Shown here piece after piece: positions 39,763 to 46,254 of a DNA stretch of 48,770 nt (position 1 is the stretch's first letter; each line of letters starts with the position of its first letter). The stretch comes from a virus, in IMG/VR virus record IMGVR_UViG_3300006802_000085, positions 32,001 to 80,770 of that record. One strand, 5' to 3'. Both the position numbers and the translations under genes were made by a program. The notes under the pieces were generated by a model. It was not told the origin of the DNA, made no database searches, and worked only from the letters and a program-made list of their open reading frames with translations.

Positions 39763-40053
39763 ATGGGGATCGAGATCAACGAGAGCCGGTACGGTAACCC
39801 GCAGCCCGTGTACGCGCTCAACCGTGACTGGGTGCGGTCGGCCCACCACCGCGAGGTCGCGGCGGCGGTCTACGACCTCGCCGCGCGCATCGAGCGACGG
39901 ACCCCCACCGGGGCAAGCTGGGTGGTCGTGCCCGACGTCCACCGCGCCCTCGTGCGCATCGAGTTGAGCGAGGGCGGCGATTCCAAGACCGAGCAGGACG
40001 CGGCGATGGCGACCCTCCGCGCCGTGGCGTGGGCAACATTGGCGTCGACGTAG
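39763..40053 (+). CDS. small hypothetical protein
   Basis: 96 residues behind TAGGAGG. NRDWVRSAHHREVAAAVYDLAARIERRTPTGASWVVVPDVHRALVRIEL: helical, then a strand. First gene of the second small-gene array. Unknown. Confidence 0.6.
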   Translation: MGIEINESRYGNPQPVYALNRDWVRSAHHREVAAAVYDLAARIERRTPTGASWVVVPDVHRALVRIELSEGGDSKTEQDAAMATLRAVAWATLAST

Positions 40054-40112
40054 GCGTCACGGGGCGTCGAGTACGTGCAGGGACAGCGGCGAGAAGAGGA
40101 AGGGGTGACGCG

Positions 40113-40373
40113 ATGACGAGGCAGGAAGCGAATGCGATCTTGTGCGCGATCTTGTGCGCGGCCGATTCGACGCCGGGCGGCGCGCCCGAGGGCGTCATGT
40201 ACGCGGCGCTGATGAACCGGTGTGATCTCCCCACGTTCCGCGCGGTGCTCGACATCGCGCGCGGCGCCGGGCTGGTGACGAGCAGCGGCTTCGTTGTGCG
40301 CACCACGCCCAAGGGGCACGACATGGTGCAGTCGATCGAGGCCGCGATGCGGAAGGCTGGGGCGGCGCTGTGA
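40113..40373 (+). CDS. small winged-helix-like protein
   Basis: 86 residues from ATG 40113 behind GAGGAAGGGG. GVMYAALMNRCDLPTFRAVLDIARGAGLVTSSGFVVRTTPKGHDM is a winged-helix pattern (helices, then wing, then last helix), like small phage or archaeal regulators. The 59-base gap before it holds no other signal I can name. Confidence 0.6.
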   Translation: MTRQEANAILCAILCAADSTPGGAPEGVMYAALMNRCDLPTFRAVLDIARGAGLVTSSGFVVRTTPKGHDMVQSIEAAMRKAGAAL

Positions 40374-40540
40374 ACGCCGCCGGCAAGGTGGACGTGGACC
40401 GCGTGAAGGTGCCGTGCCTCGGGCTGCGCGTGGTGCGCGAGCGCACGCTCACGCTGCCGGCGCGCAAGGCGGCGGACGCGCAGATCGCCGCCGAGAAGAA
40501 GGCCGCGCGCAAGGCCGCGCGCAAGGGGGTGTCGCGGTGA
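40370..40540 (+). CDS. 56-residue Lys/Arg/Ala-rich protein
   Basis: GTG 40370 overlaps the stop before it. MNAAGKVDVDRVKVPCLGLRVVRERTLTLPARKAADAQIAAEKKAARKAARKGVSR. The basic C-terminal helix suggests nucleic-acid contact. Coupled to the next gene by GTGA. Confidence 0.5.
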   Translation: MNAAGKVDVDRVKVPCLGLRVVRERTLTLPARKAADAQIAAEKKAARKAARKGVSR

Positions 40541-40797
40541 GCGCTTATACGATCATCCGCCCCGACGTCGCCACGCGCGCGCATGCGTGCGCCCGCGGCG
40601 TCTACCAGGCCGCGCTGTTGCGTGGCGAGGAAGCATGGAGCGGCTCCACGCTCAGGGGCAAGGCCGCGCGCTACAGCGCGCGCTACAAGGCGTCACGCGA
40701 GGCGCTGCTCGCCCGGCTGCGCGAGGCCGGCATCACGGTCGACGTCGAGCGCACGCGCCCGCACGGGCGCATCGTTGTCACGATCGGGGCGTCGTGA
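40537..40797 (+). CDS. small basic hypothetical protein
   Basis: 86 residues from GTG 40537. RAHACARGVYQAALLRGEEAWSGSTLRGKAARYSARYKASREALLARLREAGITVDVE, mostly helical and Arg-rich. Unknown; overlaps both neighbours. Confidence 0.55.
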   Translation: MSAYTIIRPDVATRAHACARGVYQAALLRGEEAWSGSTLRGKAARYSARYKASREALLARLREAGITVDVERTRPHGRIVVTIGAS

Positions 40798-40991
40798 GGA
40801 CGCACACCCGCAACACCATCCCCGCGCTCGTCGTCGGTCGAGCGGGGGCTCGCGTCTTCGGCAGCATCGCCGAGGCCAGGCGACACGCGGCCGCGACCGA
40901 GGGCGCGACCGTGTACGTGCCCGCGCACGCGCACGAGCCCGGCGCGATCACGGTCGACGGCGAGACGTGGCGACCCGAGGCGTGGGCGTGA
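40794..40991 (+). CDS. small hypothetical protein
   Basis: 65 residues from GTG 40794. TIPALVVGRAGARVFGSIAEARRHAAATEGATVYVPAHAHEP, a strand-helix-strand pattern. Unknown. Confidence 0.5.
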   Translation: MRTHTRNTIPALVVGRAGARVFGSIAEARRHAAATEGATVYVPAHAHEPGAITVDGETWRPEAWA

Positions 40992-41392
40992 GCGCGCTCT
41001 CCCATGACGTGCCGTCCCGCCCCTGCACCGGGTGCTGGGGGCGCGGTTGCTACGCGCAGCGGGGCCGTGGTGGGCCTCGCCGCCCCTACGACCCCCGCAC
41101 CTTCGACCAGGGTGCGGGCGACGTCTACGAGGCGTCCTGCGCCGACTGCCGGGGGTTGGGGCGGGTGTTCATCAGCGCCGAGGAGGCGGCGGCAGACGCG
41201 CGGCGCGAGGCCGATGGCGCGCGCGCGAGCTACCGCGGGTATCGGTGGGAGATCTGCAACGAGTACGGCATCGGGCGCGAGGAGTTCGACTCGTTCGCCG
41301 CGCGGCGGCTCGGGCGCGACCGCTCGCCCCGGGCGTGGGTCGCTGCCGCGCGCGCCGTCGCCGCGTTTTTCTGGGGCCTCGAAAAAAAGTGA
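40988..41392 (+). CDS. DnaJ-like zinc protein ending AAFFWGLEKK
   Basis: 134 residues from GTG 40988. CTGCWGRGCY and CADCRGLGRV resemble the paired CxxCxGxG motifs of the DnaJ zinc centre, also seen in the 20507 protein. A helical middle (EEAAADARREADGARASY) follows. The end AAFFWGLEKK* is shared with the 19965 ORF and runs into the A-tract before the next type B promoter. Confidence 0.6.
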   Translation: MSALSHDVPSRPCTGCWGRGCYAQRGRGGPRRPYDPRTFDQGAGDVYEASCADCRGLGRVFISAEEAAADARREADGARASYRGYRWEICNEYGIGREEFDSFAARRLGRDRSPRAWVAAARAVAAFFWGLEKK

Positions 41393-41412
41393 GGGGTCGG
41401 GCAGAAAAAGTG

Positions 41413-41441
41413 TTGCGCGTCGGCGCGCAATAGTTCATTGT
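41413..41441 (+). promoter_or_regulatory. promoter cassette type B, copy 7
   Basis: TTGCGC-N17-CATTGT, spacer GCGCGTCGGCGCGC. Confidence 0.78.
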
Positions 41442-41447
41442 TGACTT

Positions 41448-41468
41448 GTCGGACGGGATGACCCGGAC
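41448..41468 (+). promoter_or_regulatory. 5'-leader hairpin of the 41490 gene
   Basis: GTC-GGA(bulge)-CGGG-ATGA-CCCG-GAC starts exactly at the predicted first transcribed base. Confidence 0.5.
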
Positions 41469-41489
41469 GCGAAAAGGAGCAAGCAGACC

Positions 41490-41765
41490 ATGAGCATCCC
41501 CGCCTTCGCCACCGTGTCCGCCACCGCGTCGGTCGTCCCCGTCGCTAAGTTCCGCGATGCGGTCGAGCACGTCGAGCGCCTGCTCACCGTCGACCGCCAC
41601 GCGTGCGTGACCGCGGGCGAGGTCGCGCAGTGGCGTGACCGCCTGCGCGCCGCCGGCGCCGATCTCATCGCCACCACGTGCAAGCGCGCGCTCATGTCGG
41701 ACTGGGAACGCCGCGAGCGCGCCATCGACCGGTCGGCGAGCGTGCTCGCGGCGGTGGCGTCGTGA
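41490..41765 (+). CDS. small helical hypothetical protein
   Basis: 91 residues behind AAAAGGAG. FRDAVEHVERLLTVDRHACVTAGEVAQWRDRLRAAGADLIATTCKRALMSDWERRERAIDRSASVL is all-helical. Unknown. Confidence 0.6.
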   Translation: MSIPAFATVSATASVVPVAKFRDAVEHVERLLTVDRHACVTAGEVAQWRDRLRAAGADLIATTCKRALMSDWERRERAIDRSASVLAAVAS

Positions 41766-41836
41766 GCGGCGCCGGCGCCAACCACACCACCACCATGCCC
41801 TCGGGCCGCGTTTGCGGGCGCCTGAAAAAAAAGTAG
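41762..41836 (+). CDS. 24-residue ORF ending LKKK*
   Basis: GTG 41762 overlaps the upstream stop; MSGAGANHTTTMPSGRVCGRLKKK. Like the 19965 ORF it ends in the A-tract block preceding a type B promoter. May be a coincidence of the block. Confidence 0.3.
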   Translation: MSGAGANHTTTMPSGRVCGRLKKK

Positions 41837-41855
41837 GGGTCGGGGCGAAAAAGTG

Positions 41856-41884
41856 TTGCGCGCCGGCGCGCGGTGGTTCATTGT
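41856..41884 (+). promoter_or_regulatory. promoter cassette type B, copy 8
   Basis: TTGCGC-N17-CATTGT; spacer GCGCGCCGGCGCGC makes the inverted repeat fully palindromic here. Confidence 0.8.
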
Positions 41885-41890
41885 TGTTTT

Positions 41891-41909
41891 GTCGGCGGCG
41901 GTCGCCGAC
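41891..41909 (+). promoter_or_regulatory. 5'-leader hairpin of the 41929 gene
   Basis: GTCGGCG-GCGGT-CGCCGAC, 7 perfect pairs, starting exactly at the predicted +1, with the same GCGGT loop as the 20456 hairpin. Confidence 0.6.
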
Positions 41910-41928
41910 GGAAACGGAGAAAGTCGCC

Positions 41929-42291
41929 ATGAACCTCGCCCCGAACTTCTGCCCGGTCAGCCTCCAGGACGCCTACCACTACGCGCTCTGCGCCGCCGGC
42001 AGCTCGGACAGCGTGTTTAGCTGCCCGAAGGGCGGCCGCGACCGCGAGCACGGCTGGACGCGCCGCGAGTTCATGACGCAGGCGCACGCGATCCTCGTCT
42101 CGCTCCGCATCGAGCTGGCGAAGCCGCGGACGCTCGCCGGCGCCGAGGACTTCGCGAAGGCCATCCGCGAGCTGGCGGCGGCGAACGGCGTGAACGCCTT
42201 CCAGGGCCGCTACGCCTGCAAGGCCTGCGGCTCCTGCGAGCACCCGAGCGAGGACCACGCCTACGCCGTGGGCGCCAAGGTGGTGTCGTGA
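41929..42291 (+). CDS. small zinc-binding hypothetical protein
   Basis: 120 residues from ATG 41929 (CGGAG upstream). LQDAYHYALCAAGSSDSVFSCPKGGRDREHGWTRREFMTQ, a helical middle, and CKACGSCEHPSEDH near the end form a plausible metal site. Unknown. Confidence 0.6.
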   Translation: MNLAPNFCPVSLQDAYHYALCAAGSSDSVFSCPKGGRDREHGWTRREFMTQAHAILVSLRIELAKPRTLAGAEDFAKAIRELAAANGVNAFQGRYACKACGSCEHPSEDHAYAVGAKVVS

Positions 42292-42686
42292 TGGGCGCCG
42301 GCGACCGCTACGTCGAGGTTCCCGCCGAGGCGCTGTTCGCGTTCCTGGAGTCGAAGGGGTTCGAGCGCACGTGCCCGCGCCGTGAGGTCGTGTACCGGCG
42401 CGCGCACGCCTCCGACCCCCGCTACGTCGTGCTCGTGTACACGAGCGTGCGCGAGGGCGCGGCGCGAGCGCGGGCGCGGGGTGCGGACGCGATCCGGGTC
42501 TGCGCCGTCTACGAGCCCGGCGGTGGCGCGCCGGGGCGCGGCGTGTGCAAGCTCCCGAAGGTGCTCCGCACCGGGAGCGTGGATGCGGTGATGGGGCGCG
42601 TGCTCGACCGCATGCGCGACGCTTACGCGTCCTGCACCGATCGCATCCGACGCGACCGCGCGACACGCGCGCGTCTACCCGGGTAA
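42288..42686 (+). CDS. hypothetical protein ending in LPG*
   Basis: 132 residues from GTG 42288. RYVEVPAEALFAFLESKGFERTCPRREVVYRRAHASDPRYVVLVYTSV is a helix followed by a three-strand sheet. The C-terminal RLPG* is encoded by a dispersed palindrome. Unknown. Confidence 0.6.
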   Translation: MMGAGDRYVEVPAEALFAFLESKGFERTCPRREVVYRRAHASDPRYVVLVYTSVREGAARARARGADAIRVCAVYEPGGGAPGRGVCKLPKVLRTGSVDAVMGRVLDRMRDAYASCTDRIRRDRATRARLPG

Positions 42687-42689
42687 ACG
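42672..42689 (+). repeat. dispersed palindrome, copy 8
   Basis: CGTCTACCCGGGTAAACG; gives the stop codon of the gene before it and lies 27 bases before the next ATG. Confidence 0.92.
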
Positions 42690-42716
42690 TGACGAGGAGA
42701 AAGAGGAAGGCGAACG

Positions 42717-42911
42717 ATGGAGACGAAGCAGCAGCGGTACCGGATGGACACGCTCACGCCCGGGCAGAAGTTCACGTGCGCGAGCGGGAACATGTACACC
42801 TACGTCCGACGCGATGGTGCGCTTAGCGGTGTCCACCACGTGCGGAGCGCGAGCGGCCGCGATACCATGTTCGCGGGGTGCGCCGAGGTAACGCTGGGGT
42901 GGGAGTCGTGA
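42717..42911 (+). CDS. small hypothetical protein
   Basis: 64 residues behind GAGGAAGGCG. RMDTLTPGQKFTCASGNMYTYVRRDGALSGVHHVRSASGRDTMFAG, a small beta-barrel-like pattern. Unknown. Confidence 0.55.
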   Translation: METKQQRYRMDTLTPGQKFTCASGNMYTYVRRDGALSGVHHVRSASGRDTMFAGCAEVTLGWES

Positions 42912-43135
42912 AGCCGTACGTGGTCCTCCTCCGCGCCGACGACGGCACCACCATTGCCCGACACGTACGCGCGCGCGACGACGGGCACGCACGCGAGCAG
43001 GGGGCGGTGATCGCTGGCGCGCTCGCGCGCGTGCCCCTCAGCGACGTCGAGCGCGCCGTGCTCGGCGCGCCCGCGGGCACGACGTGGACGCGCGGGGTGG
43101 AAGTGTGGATGGTGATGGAGGTGGTGACACCATGA
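42908..43135 (+). CDS. small hypothetical protein
   Basis: 75 residues from GTG 42908. PYVVLLRADDGTTIARHVRARDDGHAREQGAVIAGALARV: strand, turn, helix. Unknown; coupled by GTGA. Confidence 0.5.
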   Translation: MKPYVVLLRADDGTTIARHVRARDDGHAREQGAVIAGALARVPLSDVERAVLGAPAGTTWTRGVEVWMVMEVVTP

Positions 43136-43329
43136 ACCGACTCAGCAAGGGAGTGCTCCGTTACGGGCCGCTGATGGTCGAGCCGCGTCTCGACGGTGGC
43201 TACTGCGAATGGCGGGCGTGGTTCGGGTGGCGCCGGGCCGCTGCGTCGCCCGTCGGTCGCGGCTCGACGTCCGACGAGGCGGTCAAGGACTTGTTGGACC
43301 GTTGTGACCGCCGGGACGAATGGTCATGA
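43132..43329 (+). CDS. small hypothetical protein
   Basis: 65 residues, ATGA overlap region. LRYGPLMVEPRLDGGYCEWRAWFGWRRAAASPVGRGSTSDEAVKDLLDRC. Pattern of strand-strand-helix seen in small dsRBD/HicB-like folds; not assignable. Confidence 0.5.
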   Translation: MNRLSKGVLRYGPLMVEPRLDGGYCEWRAWFGWRRAAASPVGRGSTSDEAVKDLLDRCDRRDEWS

Positions 43330-43718
43330 CCCGCCACGACTACGCGGTCGTGATCGAGGGGGCGTACGGCACCGAGACCGTCGCCACCTACGACAACCTC
43401 GTCGACGCGGAGTGGCATGCGGACGCGGTCCCGAAGTCGCGGGTGTGGCGGCTCTCGGATGAGACGTGGCCCGGGCACCCCCAGGGCGCCCTGTACGCGG
43501 CGATCAGGGGTACGGCGTGGGTTCGCCCCCGGGAAAAGATTCGACGCCGTACGAGGGCGCTCAGGCGCCGCATCGTGGGGTGGACGCGGTTGGTCCCGGT
43601 CTACGCCGGGAACCTCTGGTGGCGACTGGAGACGCGGGAGAAGCGGGAGTGCTTCCCCGGGGAGGTGGTCGTGGGCATCGAGTTCGGGGGGCGGATTCGG
43701 TGGGGCAGAACGGGATAG
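43326..43718 (+). CDS. hypothetical protein
   Basis: 130 residues from ATG 43326 (ATGA overlap). HDYAVVIEGAYGTETVATYDNLVDAEWHADAVPK then a basic stretch (REKIRRRTRALRRRIVGWTRL). Unknown. Confidence 0.55.
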   Translation: MTRHDYAVVIEGAYGTETVATYDNLVDAEWHADAVPKSRVWRLSDETWPGHPQGALYAAIRGTAWVRPREKIRRRTRALRRRIVGWTRLVPVYAGNLWWRLETREKRECFPGEVVVGIEFGGRIRWGRTG

Positions 43719-43737
43719 AGCGAAGGAGGGTGTGACG

Positions 43738-43986
43738 ATGGTGATGACGGACGGACAGCGGAAAAAGATCGCGGAGGTGTTCACGCACATCGGCGCGGGC
43801 GCGCGGGCGGGCAAACGGCTCATCGACGCGGGGGCGACGTCGCAGGAGGTGCTCGACCATCTCCGCGCGTTGGAGGAGCTAGTGAGCGGGGTGAGGCTCG
43901 TGGTCGACGACGCCATCGGCGCCGCGGCGGTGCTCGGCCACGTGCAGCGGGCGAAGACGCTCACGCGACCGAGGACGCCACGCTGA
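43738..43986 (+). CDS. small helical hypothetical protein
   Basis: 82 residues from ATG 43738 behind AAGGAGGG. QRKKIAEVFTHIGAGARAGKRLIDAGATSQEVLDHLRALEELVSGVRLVVDDAI is all-helical. Unknown. Confidence 0.6.
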   Translation: MVMTDGQRKKIAEVFTHIGAGARAGKRLIDAGATSQEVLDHLRALEELVSGVRLVVDDAIGAAAVLGHVQRAKTLTRPRTPR

Positions 43987-43997
43987 CGCCCGCGCGC

Positions 43998-44003
43998 CAT
44001 AAC
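43998..44003 (+). promoter_or_regulatory. -10-like box, type C (CATAAC)
   Basis: CGCGCGCCATAACCC; ATG 44012 is 9 bases after the box, no ribosome site. Confidence 0.65.
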
Positions 44004-44011
44004 CCTCGGGC

Positions 44012-44179
44012 ATGAACGGCGACATCGCGAGCAGGCGCAGGTTCCGGGCTCGGGACCTCGACGGGGTGGTGGTGGGCGTGAGCGCGGCGGGGCTGCTCGC
44101 GGTGTGGTTTTTCTTGGCGCGGCACGCCGACGTCCGAGCCTACGTGCGCGTTGTCGAGGACAAGGAGGATGCACGATGA
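44012..44179 (+). CDS. 55-residue single-span membrane protein
   Basis: A basic N-terminus (ASRRRFRARD) precedes one hydrophobic segment, VVVGVSAAGLLAVWFFLA, then a charged tail. One membrane span with a positive N-terminal side. It could be a holin-like or accessory lysis/exclusion protein; the position away from the lysins argues against certainty. Stop overlaps the next ATG. Confidence 0.5.
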   Translation: MNGDIASRRRFRARDLDGVVVGVSAAGLLAVWFFLARHADVRAYVRVVEDKEDAR

Positions 44180-44427
44180 TGGCCGATGATCCGAAGCAAC
44201 CGCCACCGAAGAAGATCGTGTGGCGGCAGATCGTGAAGGTGTCCGTGGACGACGACGGCGGTGCCGTGGTCACCGACAAGCGCGGCGCCGTGGTCGCGCT
44301 CACCGGCGCGGCGTCGAAGCGGTTCGCGCGAGGCGAACGGCGCACCGGTTACTTCCGCGCGGAGCAGAGCGCCGACGGCATCCTGGAGATCGGCGACCGT
44401 GTGCCCGACCCCGAGGTGGAGTGGTGA
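44176..44427 (+). CDS. small hypothetical protein
   Basis: 83 residues from ATG 44176 (ATGA). WRQIVKVSVDDDGGAVVTDKRGAVVALTGAASKRFARGERRTGYFRAEQ, beta-rich. Unknown. Confidence 0.55.
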   Translation: MMADDPKQPPPKKIVWRQIVKVSVDDDGGAVVTDKRGAVVALTGAASKRFARGERRTGYFRAEQSADGILEIGDRVPDPEVEW

Positions 44428-44921
44428 GTGCGTCTACCCGGGTAAACGCGGGCGAGCTACTGCTCGACGCCGGCGCCGCGCCAGGCATCGCCGGCGCGTT
44501 GTCGCGCGCGTTCGACTGCATGGCCATCGCCGAGGAGGAGATCGCTCGCGCGATCGCGAGCTGCCCGCGTCGGCGCAAGTCGCTCAACGCCGCGTTCAAG
44601 GACCTCTACCCCGGGGAGCTATCTGCGTTCTCCGAGGACGTGTACCGGAGCCACTGCCGGGAGCTGCTCGGGCGCGTGAAGCGGCGCGAGTGCGTGCGCG
44701 CGGGGACGGATGCGGAGGTGTTGGCGGCGCTCAGCGCGGCGTCGCTCAAGGCGCCGCTCGCCTCCGACTACGCCCACGCCATGACCACGGTGTTTATGCG
44801 CGTGTTGCCGCGCGCGGCGGCTGCGATCGGGGACGCGGGCGCGGAGCCGTGGCCAGGCCGGACCGAGGAGATCATCACCGAGCTACGGCGCAAGACGGCG
44901 CGAGACCGAGGGGGCGAGTGA
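44424..44921 (+). CDS. hypothetical protein with palindrome-encoded N-terminus
   Basis: 165 residues from GTG 44424. The first residues MSASTRVNAGELL are encoded by the palindrome, the third case of this in-frame reading. The body is helical with two CR-type cysteines (SHCRELLGRVKRRECVRAG). Overlaps the Dam-like gene by TGATG. Unknown. Confidence 0.6.
   Translation: MSASTRVNAGELLLDAGAAPGIAGALSRAFDCMAIAEEEIARAIASCPRRRKSLNAAFKDLYPGELSAFSEDVYRSHCRELLGRVKRRECVRAGTDAEVLAALSAASLKAPLASDYAHAMTTVFMRVLPRAAAAIGDAGAEPWPGRTEEIITELRRKTARDRGGE
44431..44448 (+). repeat. dispersed palindrome, copy 9 (inside gene start)
   Basis: CGTCTACCCGGGTAAACG, 7 bases after the GTG start; reads STRVNA. Confidence 0.92.
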
Positions 44922-45757
44922 TGCCGAAGATCCCGGACGTGGACGCGCGCCCGTTCGTGAAGTGGGCGGGTGGCAAGCGTTCGCTCTTGCCGCGGCTCGT
45001 CGAGCACGAGTACGTGCCCGCGCACTTCGGCACCTACTACGAGCCGTTCGTGGGCGGGGGCGCGCTCTTCTTCTCGCTCTACAACAGGGGGCGGATCCGG
45101 CGCGCGCACCTGAACGACGCCAACGCCCGGCTCATGACGACGTACGCGGCCGTGCGCGACGACGTGGAGGCGGTCGTGCGCCGGCTGAGGCGCAAGCGCA
45201 ACGACGAGGCATGCTACCTGCGCGAGCGCGCGCGACCGCGCACCGAGGACCCGGCGACGGTCGCGGCGTGGATGATCTACGTCAACCACGTCTGCTTCAA
45301 CGGGCTCTACCGCGTGAACAAGAGCGGCGACTTCAACGTGCCGTTCGGGCACTACGCCAACCCGACCATCTGCGACGCCGACAACCTGCGCCGGGCCGCG
45401 GCGGCGCTCGCCGACGCGAGCATAACGAGCCTCGACTTCGAGGCGGCGCTGTCGATAAGGCCACGGCCCGTCGCCGGCGACTTCGTCTACTTCGACCCGC
45501 CCTACCTCACGCGCACGGGCGCGGAGTTCACGGCGTACACGAGCGACGGGTTCGGGCTCGGCGACCACCAGCGGCTCCGCGATCTTGCGCTCGCGCTCAA
45601 GCGTGAGGGGGTGCACGTGCTCATCAGCAACAGCGACACCGACGAGTCGCGCCGGCTCTACCGCACCGGGTTCCAGATCCGGGAGGTGATGGGTCAGAGG
45701 AGCGTGGGCGGTCACGCCGCGAGGAAGGGTCGCGTCGGCGACTTGCTGGTGTGGTGA
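44921..45757 (+). CDS. Dam-like adenine-N6 DNA methyltransferase
   Basis: 278 residues from ATG 44921. N-terminal PFVKWAGGKRSLLPRL (SAM motif, 12-27), YYEPFVGGGALFF, NDANARLMTTY, and the catalytic FDPPYLTR (D192-Y195) are the Dam/alpha-class order. VCFNGLYRVNKSGDFNVPFGHY is also family-typical. Dam enzymes act on GATC, but the target here is not shown. After its stop lies the relic tail of another methyltransferase. Confidence 0.9.
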   Translation: MPKIPDVDARPFVKWAGGKRSLLPRLVEHEYVPAHFGTYYEPFVGGGALFFSLYNRGRIRRAHLNDANARLMTTYAAVRDDVEAVVRRLRRKRNDEACYLRERARPRTEDPATVAAWMIYVNHVCFNGLYRVNKSGDFNVPFGHYANPTICDADNLRRAAAALADASITSLDFEAALSIRPRPVAGDFVYFDPPYLTRTGAEFTAYTSDGFGLGDHQRLRDLALALKREGVHVLISNSDTDESRRLYRTGFQIREVMGQRSVGGHAARKGRVGDLLVW

Positions 45758-45766
45758 CGGGTAAGA

Positions 45767-45862
45767 ATCGCCAAGGCGCGCATCACCAAAGGCGGCGTGC
45801 TCTCGCGCCTCGACCGCAACAAGCGCAAGTCGGTGACAAAGAAGAAGGGGCGACGAACATGA
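45767..45862 (+). pseudogene. relic 3' end of a DNA methyltransferase gene
   Basis: An open run of 31 codons reads IAKARITKGGVLSRLDRNKRKS... and ends at TGA 45860. It aligns with IARARITRGGVLSRLDRKKK at the C-terminus of the 38312 methyltransferase, at both DNA and protein level. No start or catalytic part is present, so it is the leftover of a replaced or deleted gene. Confidence 0.75.
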
Positions 45863-46254
45863 GCAAGGCGAAGGCGAGCGGTGAAGGCAAGAAGTTCGAC
45901 GAAAACAAGCTACGATACGACCTCGTCGACGCGCATGCGCACGCGGAGATGGTGGCGGTGCTCACGTACGGCGCGGAGCTGTACGGTGACGGCAATTGGC
46001 GCGGCGTGTCGACGAAGCGGTACATGGACGCGCTGATGCGTCACGTGGAGGCGTGGCGCGTTGGTGAGATCGTCGACCCGGACACGGGCCTTCACCACCT
46101 CGCGCACGCCGCCTGCTGCGTCCACTTCCTGCTCGGGCTCGCGATAGACGAGGCGGAGGTCGACACGGTGTTCGCCAAGCCGGTGCGACTCCGGTACGCG
46201 CTAGAGCGCGCGCGCGAGATCAAGCGGAGGCGAGATGGCGCCGACGACGCATGA
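45859..46254 (+). CDS. DUF5664-type dATP/dGTP diphosphohydrolase-like protein
   Basis: 131 residues from ATG 45859 (AAGGGGCG upstream). KKFDENKLRYDLVDAHAHAEMVAVLTYGAELYGDGNWRGV, DALMRHVEAWRVGEIVDPDTGLHHLAHAACCVHFLLGL fit the DUF5664 domain, found with phage nucleotide-pool enzymes. In some phages related enzymes help exchange adenine for 2-aminoadenine, but no PurZ-like gene is seen here. It probably alters the dNTP pool. Confidence 0.75.
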   Translation: MSKAKASGEGKKFDENKLRYDLVDAHAHAEMVAVLTYGAELYGDGNWRGVSTKRYMDALMRHVEAWRVGEIVDPDTGLHHLAHAACCVHFLLGLAIDEAEVDTVFAKPVRLRYALERAREIKRRRDGADDA

